From positions 59,901,120 through 59,965,119 of the forward strand of contig CM043956.1 of the NCBI GenBank assembly GCA_014529385.2: 64,000 bases of DNA. Direction: 5' to 3'. Under the pieces are notes generated by a model, which was not told where the DNA came from, did no database searches, and saw nothing but the letters and a program-made list of their open reading frames with translations. Each line of letters begins with the position of its first letter. The first letter of the stretch is position 1. This stretch comes from Adiantum capillus-veneris (lineage: Eukaryota > Streptophyta > Polypodiopsida > Polypodiales > Pteridaceae). The position numbers were made by a program, and so were the translations under genes. This document shows, in pieces, positions 22,320 to 32,249 of this stretch.

Positions 22320-22960
22320 GTCTGGTTGGTGAGAGACCACTTGCTTGGGTCCGGTGAGTGGTGTCTAGTTGGCGAGAGACCACTTGCTTGGGTCACAATA
22401 GCTCTTCCAAGGCTGCGCGCGGAGAGCAATGAGATGAGTGAGAGAAGGGTGCAACCTTTCAATAATTTTGAGCAATCGACAGGAAGCCCCCTTCTTCCAT
22501 GCTGCTGGGAGCGTGCGACTCAGGTTCGCCACCTGAATTGAGTGTGAGCCGTGCTAAGCCGACGGGCTAGAGTTGTGCTAAGCCGGGGTTGGAGTCCACC
22601 ACAACTATCGAGAAGGGGAGTTGCGCCAGGTTGGGAGCCACCACATGTGCCAAAAATGGGGAACAACACCAAAGTGACAGAGCTGCTATCCCAAAAATTT
22701 CTCACACCAACGCATGGGTGGCAAGGTGTTGTCTGCGAGAGAACGTAGGTCCGCCAGGTGATGTGCAGGCACAGCGCAGGTGTTGTGCGGTTTGCAGGTG
22801 CTGCACTGGTGGTTAGATTCACCCGAAACCTGCTCACACCAACACATGGGTGGTAGGGTGTTGTCTGCAATAGAAAGCAGGTCCGCCAGGTGACGTGCAG
22901 GTGTTGCGTCGGTGGTGTGCAGGTGTAGCGCAGGTGGTTAGATTCGCCAATGAACACATG
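22320..22960. repeat. Short tandem duplications in the leader of the Penelope-like element
   Basis: GAGAGACCACTTGCTTGGGTC occurs twice (about 22332 and 22374). A longer unit containing CTCACACCAACRCATGGGTGG and GGTCCGCCAGGTGAYGTGCAGG occurs at about 22697-22770 and 22833-22905. The rest of 22021-23388 holds no gene I recognise; a G-run lies at 23227-23252. Confidence 0.6.
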
Positions 22961-23388
22961 AGAGGAAAGCCTGTTGCTGTAAGTGATAAGGTTAGCAAAG
23001 GGCTACAATAGGGCTTTGCGTGCAAGAGTCCGAAAGGATACAGTAGCGTTATGAGTGAGAGCGTGCAACCTTCCTGAGTCTGTGTGTAAGGAGCTTAGAG
23101 CAAGCGGGGCATGGGAAGACGATGGGGTTGCGGGGAAAGAGAAAATCGGGAGGGAGGAGGGAGTAGTGCACGTGACGCAAGTTTAGAGTGGAGGAGAACG
23201 AACGTTGAGAAAAGAAAAAAAAGGGAGGGGGGGGGGGGGGGGGGGGGGGGGGCCGGGGGGGAGTAAAAGGCAATAAAACTTTGGGAAAGGGGGAAAGAAA
23301 GAGAGGTGGAGCTGGTTCAAGTAGTCAAAAAATGTTGCATTGTACATCAAAGAGTGATTAAATCACTCGATTCAAAGCTTTTAAAAGA

Positions 23389-23525
23389 ACCTTAGCGAGC
23401 GAAATTTGCTTTGGCGACACGATGGAAGAAGGTAAAGTGACAAGTGCGCGTGTTTTAAAAGAACCTTAGCGAGCGAAATTTGCTTTGGCGACATGATGGA
23501 AGAAGGTGAAGTGACAAGTGCGCGC

Positions 23526-23556
<31 letters not shown>

Positions 23557-23782
23557 AGAATGCAAATGAGACAAGTTTACACCAAACACGTTTCGCTTAA
23601 TTAGCTCATCAATGGTCTAAACTAAAAGGAGAATATGGAGGGGGTATAAATAGTGAAGTGTGGCTGAAACAACTATAACAGGTCCATATTGAAGAGGGAT
23701 AGATCTTCCGAAAGATAGGTAATGACCCATCTTAAGTGGATACTTACAAAAAAAGAGGAGGGAAAGGAAGAGAGTTAGTGGA
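23389..23782 (-). repeat. Terminal repeat of the Penelope-like element, 5' copy
   Basis: The block GAACCTTAGCGAGCGAAATT occurs twice here (about 23390 and 23460), then a G-run (23528-23556), then the block that also ends the left copy (to GAGAGTTAGT). At that point it passes straight into LTR-T. The right copy has an expanded G-run where the left copy has only six Gs. Confidence 0.55.
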
Positions 23783-25320
23783 TACTTTTCAGATAAACAG
23801 TGTAATTGATTAGCCGAGGCTACAAGCTTTCAAATTGTATCAACATGTCTTTAGTTAGAGCTCCTATTTTATTAGTTTTGATCACAAAAACCTTGGCTAA
23901 GGTATAAAAGCCAATTTTTGTAAGTGTTTTATAAGTTTTGGATAATAGAAACATAGTGTGAGCTAACGGCGCTCACTTCTCTCTTTTTCGCGCTTCCTAC
24001 TCTATCCCCGGTTGTCACATTGCAGTATCATATGTTACGTTGCAATCGCAGATAAGAGCTCTACGCATTAATGTAAGCATTTCATGGCAATCCATGGCTT
24101 TTGGCATCACCGACCCGAGGCCTAATTTCATCATAAGTAAAAATTTAAGCTTCAAAATCATAAAATAAGAATAGGCGGATTATTGGGGTATCATTGCTAA
24201 GCATTTAGATGCATTCTGGGTCGAAAACGACTAGGTCAAAAACTCACTGCTGTTTTAATCGTGATTTTTGTACTTGATCTAAAGTGAGATTTGAGACCAT
24301 AAGTATGTGTGCTTAGGTCTTATAAACATGTCTTAGAAGTTTCGTAATGTCTAGATGTCGCTTGATGCTGTAACGGCTGTGATTTGTTTGCCGATTAGCG
24401 ACTAGCTTTTGGTGATTTCTATCATTTGAGTGTAACTTGAGATAGATGCGAGTTGTTTGTTGTTTTACAAGAGATTGACAACCGCTTGCAGCCTCTATGT
24501 ACTAGTCAAGTCAGCTTCGTCCCATGGATTGACAATTATATTCGTGGTTCTCGCTATGTCTGCAATAAGATAGGAGTGAGGTTAGAACCACAAATATAAT
24601 TGTAAATCCATGGGACGAAGCTAACTCGACTAGTGCATGGAGGCTGTAAGCGGTTTCAATCTCTTGGAAAACAACAAATAGCTCACATCTATCTCAAGCT
24701 ACACTCAATTGACAAAAATCACCAAAAGCTAGTCGCTAATCAACAAACAAATCACAACCATTAGAGCATCAAACGACATCCATACGTTATGAAACTTTTA
24801 GGACATGTTTATATAAGACCTAAGTACACATGCTTATGGTCTCAAATCTCACTTTAGGTTTTGAGTGACCTAGTCATTTTCGACCCAAAATGCATCTAAA
24901 TTCTTAGCAATGATGCCCCAATACCCCTTCTATACTTATTTATGATTTTGAAGCATAAATTCCTACTTATGATGAAATTAGTCCGCAGGTCACCGATGCC
25001 AAAATCTACAGATTACCATGAAATACTTATGTCAATGCATATAACTCTTACCTGCGATTGCAATGCAACACACGGCACTACAATGTGACAACCGGGGAGG
25101 GCGTAGGAAGCGCGAGAAGGAGAGAAGTGAGCGTTGTTAGCTCACGCTATGTTTCTATTATCCAAGACTTATGAAATACTTACAAAAATTGGCTTTTATA
25201 TCTTAGCTAATGTTTTTGTGGTCAAAACTAATAATCTAGGAGCTCTAACTAAAGACAGGTTGATACAACCTGGAATCTTGTAGCCCCGGCTTATCAGTTA
25301 CATTGTTTATCTAGAAAGTA
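23783..25320. repeat. 1.5-kb imperfect inverted repeat (two LTR-T arms)
   Basis: The left arm (23783-24551) and right arm (24584-25320) are reverse complements with scattered mismatches, around a 32-base loop. The arms contain the LTR-T core with a TATA-like GTATAAAAGCC (about 23905; partner near 25200). The right arm extends 100 bp farther to the end TGCTAACA at 25420; the matching 100 bp of the left arm is absent here but present at 17585. The structure is either two LTR-T copies fused tail to tail or a hairpin transposon. Confidence 0.8.
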
Positions 25321-25420
25321 GGAGTTACAACATTCTCGATTCATCAAAAAAATAAGTATTTTTACAATAAAAGCTCCAAAAAATGTTATCTGAGTTATCC
25401 AAGTTAGCTTGCTGCTAACA
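24584..25420 (-). repeat. LTR-T, probable 3' LTR of the F element at 25.4-29 kb
   Basis: On the minus strand it starts TGTTAGCAGCAAGC immediately after a long purine run, the expected order of polypurine tract then LTR. A TATA-like ATATAAAAGCC lies about 220 bp in. Its inner end is not defined because the sequence folds back into the inverted arm. The matching 5' LTR was not found near 29-31 kb, so the assignment rests on the purine tract and TATA alone. Confidence 0.5.
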
Positions 25421-25421
25421 T

Positions 25422-25447
25422 CCCCCCCCCCCCCCCCCCCCCCCCCC
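25422..25447 (-). repeat. Poly-C run (minus-strand polypurine tract, expanded)
   Basis: 26 Cs on the plus strand, read as G-run on the minus strand after AATCGAGA and before LTR-T. It fits a polypurine tract lengthened by slippage. Confidence 0.65.
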
Positions 25448-25449
25448 TC

Positions 25450-28400
25450 TCGATTGTGTCGTCCCTTGACACAGCTTCATGGACTGAAGTAGTCTTCGGG
25501 TGGACGGCTGGTGAGGCGGTCTTTAAGTGCATGCAGTGCTTTCTCATCTTTGAGTCATCTTTCTTTGTCAGGAACCTGCAATAACTACATGGTGTCTCTA
25601 TTTTTAAGTTCAATGGCTGAATAGCCAACAAATCTGGATGTAAGGTTGCTTATCACTAGCCCAAACATCTTCATTCTCCTTGTCAAGAAACCTGTATAGA
25701 ATGCTTCCTCAAATGCCAACATATTGCTAGAGGGCAAAAACATTCATCGGGCATAGAAGCCGTAAAGGACTTCTCCTGAAGGCTGGCCACTTAACAAAGA
25801 CCTTTATTTCCTTCGCGGGAAGACATCCATGGTGCTTCGGCTTGCTCAGGCTCGTGAAAAGCTTGAATACAGGTGAGCAGCATTCTGCAAATCTTATACA
25901 GCATGGCACATAAGAGGCCAGGGAGGCTCTTGAAGAAATTCATGGTGCCGGTTAGGGCTTTCACCATGTATTCTTCCGTTGGTGTTCCCTGCTCTGTAGC
26001 TGGTAGGCATGGTAATTCAGCCATGTATGCCTCTTCTTTTTGAGTGCTTCGTATGCCTGCCATGTCCTTACCCTTGGTACAAGACAGAATGTGGGGTCTT
26101 TTTGGAGGGCTGTAGATGCTCTTGTGAATAGAATTAGATATCTAGAATTCTTGCTCAACTAGCTCCTTCTCCACTTGGGGTGGATATCCTCTGAGACATG
26201 TGCCTGCATATAGTCTTTCTTTAACCTGTAATAGCACCACTTTGATCAAGGGGTATGGCAGTGATTGCTGATGCCACTGAGCATTGATTTGATCAGGAGT
26301 GAGTTGAGTTACATTTAACGAGTGAAGAACTCTCAACTCCCAATCTGTTGCTGCTTTCCATTTAGCATCTGTTTCCTGGGAAATCTTCTCTTTTAGTACA
26401 TCTTCCTCAGCTTTAGAACTCTGGACCATGGACACTTGCTCAGCTTCAGTGAGTGGTACTTGAAAGTCTGATTCTCTTGCCATTCCTTCTGGCGGTTGTG
26501 TTTCCATCTTAGCAAATGAGACTGAGCGTATGTCGACTGTTGGTTGTTGAGAGGGTCTTGCTTCATCCTCAGTCTCTGGTTGTCCCTCTCTCAGCACCTA
26601 ATTGACTCTCTTTAATTCGGCTATCTCTTTTAGTAGTTGCTCTTCTCTTTGGATATGCATCAATGCAAGGTCTTGTCTTTGTGATTATTCTAGCTTCATC
26701 TCTAGCTCGAGATCCTTGTTTCTCTTTTTTGAAGTCTTATAGACTTCATCTGTACCTTTGATTGAAGCGACAGCAGGGTTTTCTCTTATCTGTCTTGAAA
26801 ATGCTACCTAATCAATGATCCTTTGCTCAGAGTACTGCAATGAAGTATTTGCTACATTGAGTTGCACTTGGATCTTTTGTACTGACAGAGTAGTGGTTAG
26901 AAGTTCACCGGCTACTTCTGTCAGCTATTGATCTTTGCTCTTGCATGCATCAAACAATTTAGTCAGAAGCTCTCCCAGCTCTTCCATTTCTTTCTGTTGC
27001 TTCTCTCTTGCTAGTTGATGTTGTTCTGCTTCATCTTTCAGCTCTTTGATTTGTCTTTGGAGATCTACAATAATGGTCATTCGGTCATCCAGCTCTCCTT
27101 GTAGAGTATCAATGACTAGCTCAAGCTCCTTAGCCTTAGCACTGCGGATAAGTGTTGATGTTTGCATCTTATCTGTCATCAGCTACATCTTCTTGGCATA
27201 TTCATTGACTTTCATGATGACTTCGTCATTTGTCTCCCATTCATCAGGCTCTTTTTGGGACTGTCTAGAGGTTTCGGTCCTTTTAGTTTGTGGCTCTTTG
27301 GGTTGTGTTGTGGTTTTTGCCTGTGGTTGTGGCGGGGGTTCTACTTCTCCTCCTTGAGGCATTGCAGTTGCCTTGACTGATTTTGTTGCTTGAGGCTTCG
27401 TGATGTCTCAGTTGTTTCTGGTTGGTTTGTTGTAGAAGGTCCTACTGCAATCATTTCTTCTTTCTTTGGCTACTCAAATCTGGCCTTTTCTTGATGTTCA
27501 CACTCTTTTTCCTTGGCTTCCTCACCCTCATTGGGTTTAGCTATTGGTGAAGAGTTTGGGCTTGGCATGGGATGGTTTGCTTACTCCGTAGTGGGTGAAG
27601 TGAATTTTGGAGGCACATCCCCCTAGTCGTGATGTGACTCATCTTGTTCAGTAGCCTCTACTTGTCTTTGTGGTTTGGCTGCTTCTTCCTTTTCTTTCCT
27701 TTTAGCTTCTTGAGCTTCCTTCGGCTTCAAGGCTTCTGCTTCTACATACATGCACTCAAGAGAATCCTTGGGATCCTCTATTCCTTTCCTTGCAAGGTTC
27801 TTGGTTGTGGGTCCTTTTATATCTCTCGAACTCCATCTTTCACAGTCCTCACCTACAGCTTGGTGGCTTCTTTTATATGTCTGCTTTTCTCTTTCAAACC
27901 TCGCCTTCTTTTGTTGAGGTTCCTCTTGGTGTGCTACTACTGCTTTCTTTTTCATTTCTTCAATTCTTGTTGGTCTTTCTTTGTTGTTCAAGCTCTCATA
28001 GCTATGAGCTTCATGAGAGCTTTTTACAGATTCTTCATCTGATTTTTACACTCTCTTTGTTGATCAAGTGGTTCTTGGTGAAGGTTGAGCAGCCACAATC
28101 CAGGTGTTCTGATGTGGGGTGGCGGCAAATTGTCAGCCATTCCAATAGCATGATATGCTATTCTAGTCAGCACTTTAGGGGCGCCCAGATATGTGATTTT
28201 TCCTTCTTTCTTTGTGCCTTTTAGTGTTGTAAACACATACTATGCATGATCCATTGCCTGCCTGGTAGTTGACTTCACCATTTGAGTGAATGTGGTCGCA
28301 ACCGCATGGTTTGGGGTGGTGTACCATGGCGGTCTCTTTGATAAGAAGTGAAAGTGTTGATGGTATAGGCAAGCTGGTTCTTCCACTTGCCTTTGGATGA

Positions 28401-28990
28401 GATCAAAAAAGGTTGCAGCAACAATATCTTTGGTGAAAGTATCTATTGCCTTTGTTTCTCTGGCCTATGTCATCATACCTTCAGTTGGCAGCTTCAATGC
28501 CTTGGCCACCATCTTCCTAGTGATTACTACTTCTACCTTTTGCCCTTGTTGATCAGTGATTTGGGCTACCCATCTTCTTTGATCGTAGACAGTAACTCAT
28601 ATGCCTTCTGGAAATCCACGCCGCATGGTTCCTGGTCATCATAAAAGTCTCTTAGGCCTAGCCTTCTATTGGCTTCTTTGGTGTCTGGCTTTGTAGCTAC
28701 ATCATATATCTCCTTTGGTAGCATTTGCAGCTCCACTTGGGGTCCTTCTTTGCTCTTGAACCTACCAGTGAAAATCGTGGTGTTGTTTTCTTCGAGCTGT
28801 TCTTTTGACAAATAAGTTGCCTTTGCCGTCTTCACTGAACTTGGATCTAATTGGTAAGGTGGCAACTCTTGCAACTTTTCTTTCTGGGACACCCTTTTCT
28901 TTGCCTTCTCGGCAGCTTGCAATGCTCGTGTTAAGGGAATACAGTGTCAAAGTTAGAGAATTTTGCAAATTTTGCTCTGAAATGCCTTGA
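25450..28990 (-). pseudogene. F-family gene, copy F1 (unknown function, broken)
   Basis: Unrecognised family. The conserved N-terminal half reads, across frame changes, IFTGRF (about 28775), FQKAYELLSTIKEDG (28610), TDQQGQKVEVVIT then ALKLP (28550-28490) and VLTRIAYHAIGMADNLPPP (28175-28120). Copies F2 and F3 have equivalents IFIGRF, TDKDGVVIKVKIT, ALHLPRG and LTQIAYQALGMIDDLPPVE. A highly charged Lys/Glu/Gln region (27991-27623), a coiled-coil-like segment (27179-26925) and a helical C-terminal part (26597-25730) follow. In-frame stops and shifts are many. Neither RT nor zinc knuckle is seen. The purine tract and LTR-T beyond its end suggest the coding region of a non-autonomous LTR element. 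A relation to plant transposon-associated domains such as PF20167 is possible but untested. Confidence 0.6.
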
Positions 28991-29108
28991 GTCTGAATTG
29001 CTAACAAATGATGTCCATTTTGCTTCAATTCAATTTTGGAGCATGCATAGATTCATAAAAACATGTAAAGATCAAAATCATATAGTTGAGGCATAAATTG
29101 CAACAAAA

Positions 29109-29704
29109 GTAAATAATCACGATTGTTTACAGCTGGGGAGTTTTTTTAACTTTTTGCATTTTTGACATGATAGGTTTGAACATATGGCATTTACGTGCTC
29201 TGAGTAAAATGTGGGCTCATTGAGTGCACCGGGTGAAAATGGTGTCAGATTTAGGCTTTCCGACTCTGAAACGCTAAATATAAAGAGATTTTGAGTTTTA
29301 GAGATCCAAACTTGCTCAAACTTGATCAGTGGACGTGGGACATTATGTTCTTTGGTCCCATAAGGTCAAGGTTGCAGATTTCACTCATTTTGGCAAGAAA
29401 GTAAATAATCGCAATTATTAACTAGTTCATTAAAATGTACATTTTTTGTTGTAACTTGGTTCTAAGCATGATGTAGACTTTGTGTATAAGATATGGAATG
29501 ATTTGGATCAAAAAATATGACTGATAATTCAAAAATTGGATTGAAAAGACTTTGGTGCATTTTTTGACAATTTCCAAGTTTTTCTTGATCATTTTGGCTC
29601 ATACTTGATATGTGGCATGTAATAGATGTGTACAAGTGATCGGTGAAGTGAAGAGATCATTTTCAAGCCAAACAAGCACAAAGTAAATAATCGTGATTAT
29701 TTAG
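29109..29704. repeat. Palindrome array A, three sites
   Basis: Sites at 29109-29130, 29401-29422 and 29683-29704 (spacing 292 and 282). Each is GTAAATAATC, two variable bases, then a right half close to GATTATTTAC. The sequence between sites is weakly similar to that between sites at 42 kb (for example GATCCAAACTTGCTCAAACTTGAT against GATCCAAATTTCACCAAATTTGAT, split here by eye), so these are decayed monomers of one ~286-bp tandem repeat. The array starts about 120 bp upstream of the F1 coding region. Confidence 0.85.
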
Positions 29705-31020
29705 AGCAATCAATTTTTTTGCAAGACTTGACAATTTGATGACCTACACATATTCCATACATTTAAAACAAGTCCTAAAATGAATTTGGTAAAGTTTTGT
29801 CGAGTTAGCATCACTTCGTGCTCTTGTCAACTCTGAAATCACCGATTTTGGTGACTAGATGGCCTGTGGAGTTGGTTAGTCACTTTTGAAGCTATGGACT
29901 TGTCCTCTACATAGTCCTGATGCTACCCATCCAGTTTTGGCCCATTGGAGTCAGTTTGACTTCATATGTCAAATTTGATGCTTTGTAGCCTTCGAGCTTT
30001 TTTCTACTGTTCAAGAGCTTGCCTTGACTGTTTTCATGAAACCATCCATGTACATTGTGTCTATAAGCTGTCCGTGAAGTCAGAATCCAATTCTGGCATC
30101 TGGCAAAAAATCTAGATTGTTACTTGGGACTCCCCTCGACCCTTGTCAAATGGTCATTTGGTGATATAGAAGTAGGGGCATGCTACAGTTCGAGCTTACA
30201 GGCTGCTATGGTCAATTTTGGATCGTAGGACTTCGTGCACTGCTAGGTTTCTAGGGTTTTTTCCAGAGCCTAGAATTGCTACCCGGCCATATAGAATTGT
30301 TCATTGATAAGCTTAAAACTTACCCCTCATGTCTTGTGTGAGACGGCGTTGTAAATGGACGATTGTGGACTCCAAAAATCGCGTGTCAAGCTAAGAGTGA
30401 CTAGTGGAAATGAGGTGATTTTGGACTACCTTGGATATCTATACTCGGACTTCCCAAACTATTTTTCCCCAAATTCCCCTATTAGTCCTATTAAGCTGTG
30501 AAACCTATGTTAGATTCAAAAATTTATTCAATCGGATTCTGTTAGCTCATTCTGGAAGAATTTTCAAAAGTAGGCCTTGGCAGCGGCTTCTCGCTTCCAT
30601 CTGCCGATTTGATTGAAATTTTTTGTGCCTGTTTGGCTTGTCCTTCTGATCATCACCGTATCTTCAGTTTCTCTATCTGAGCTCATTTACTATTTATTAT
30701 TACTTTTTGACTTGTTTATTGAAAAAATCAAAGAAAATAATAAAATGCACTAAAAAAGCAAAATAAAAAATCAATAATTAGAAAAATCCATTGAGAAACA
30801 TTGCTTTATTGTTTTTTGGTGGATTTTTCCATTTGTAAGTCTTAATATCAAGAAAAAATGATAAAAATAATAAAACAAGACCATTTTTTGATGATTTTTT
30901 AATAGTGTATACACTATTAATTACACTCATTGGGGAGATGTTATCAGCTATATTTCCTTTGTTGATGACTTGTTAAGGGCATTATTAGGTAATTTTGCAA
31001 AAAAACACATGTTAACATCA
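29705..31020 (-). repeat. Probable 3' LTR of the degraded gypsy element
   Basis: On the minus strand TGATGTTAACATG starts at 31020, right after a purine tract. The sequence is AT-rich and non-coding. A matching 5' LTR near 42-43.4 kb cannot be aligned by eye beyond the shared palindrome array, so LTR status is tentative. A perfect 22-bp palindrome lies at 30899-30920. Confidence 0.4.
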
Positions 31021-31021
31021 A

Positions 31022-31040
31022 ACTTTTTCCTCCCTCTTCA
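31022..31040 (-). promoter_or_regulatory. Polypurine tract of the degraded gypsy element
   Basis: The minus strand reads GAAGAGGGAGGAAAAAG, two bases before a TG start. Confidence 0.5.
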
Positions 31041-31799
31041 AGCATTGCCCTTGATTACTTAGTTCCCTTCCACCCATCCTAAATGGCGTACTCCGGGACA
31101 ACTGTGTGCATGGGTTGAACAATCGTGTCTATGCATAGCCTTGGTTGGCTCTACCATGCTTTGAATATCAATGCAATTCAAACCATTACGTTGTGCAAGA
31201 GTTGGGTCTTGAGTAATTAACTCAAGGGTTTCTGAGGTCGAGGTTTTCTTTTGCAGTTTCCCGAAGAGCAAAACTTGTAGCTTGTGTGCTCTTTGCATTA
31301 TTGTACCATCAGGATGCTTTGGCACACATATCTCATGAGCTATCGATATCAATAATGATGGTTTGGCATCTTGGTTTTTCTTAAATGAAATGTTGTGGTT
31401 GAGTGTTTTGAGGCTTAACCCTCCACTACTTCATTAGTTTTACAGTTTGTGGAGAAGATAAGTGCTCCTTTTTCTTCCAAATCCATTTTGTTTTAGGTTC
31501 CCTGCATGAAGATGCTTTTCTTTGTGTTTTGAACCTTGGAACCGTCTTTGGTACATTAGATGATGTTTTGGGCACCCAAATTTGACACGGCTTGTCCTTA
31601 AGTTGTGCTTTTGGTACCTAGATATGCTTGACTCCTTGCATGCTACTTGTAGCATTCACTTGGCTATAGGATGGAGAAGATTTTTTTCTTCGTGGTTTGT
31701 TCAGCTAGTAACCTCCTTTCCATTTCTCTTTGGTTGGTGCAATTGGAACAATGAGTTGTCCGCCTTTACGTGATAGCTTGAGATGATTGGTATTCCAAT
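31041..31799 (-). other. Unassigned 3' region of the gypsy element
   Basis: Minus-strand open frames of 97 codons (31059-31352) and 71 codons (31440-31655) are basic and show no domain. They follow the retropepsin-like frame and may be the rest of an extra open reading frame beyond pol. Confidence 0.35.
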
Positions 31800-32156
31800 C
31801 TAGTACTTCCTTGTACGTCTGTTTAATGAGATTCCAAGAATCATTATTTCATTCATGTGTTCATCTAGTAAGCATACAAATTGATGAGGGCATGAACATC
31901 CATGTACTATCACATTTAAGTTGACTACTCCCAGTGTTGGTGTTGGGTTCTTGTTGCATCCTTCAATCGTCGATATTCCTGCTGTCAAAGACTGATTCGT
32001 TGCTTTTTTGTATGTGGAATAACTGATTACATTTACCTGAGCTCCTGTATCGACCAATGCAATTTTTTTATGATTTTTCAACTGTACTTTGATGTGAAGG
32101 TCCATTCCATCTAACCATTCATCATTTGTTGACAGTGCATCTTTCTGTAATCCCAT
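31800..32156 (-). pseudogene. Retropepsin-like domain downstream of integrase
   Basis: A 118-codon frame contains KIALVDTGAQVNVIS (catalytic Asp in DTG), then a hydrophobic strand-rich middle and MNEIMILGISL, which has the position of the second conserved retropepsin block. The length is that of one aspartic protease monomer. It lies 3' of the integrase C-terminus, whereas gypsy protease normally sits between gag and RT; a separate decayed protease is found there (about 38.1 kb). It may be a second element's fragment or a domain captured in an extra ORF. Confidence 0.6.
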
Positions 32157-32249
32157 AGTCGTTTATCTAGTTCCAGAGTGTTGATGGGAACAGGTGTTTG
32201 TTGATTTTTGAGAGCAGCTTTCCTTTTGAGTACTCAAAGCTGAGATTCC

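Noticed and set aside
29109-29704. CRISPR-like reading of the spaced 22-bp repeats
   Set aside because: Spacing is near 286 bp, the repeats are palindromic, the intervals are related to each other, and the context is plant retrotransposon DNA.
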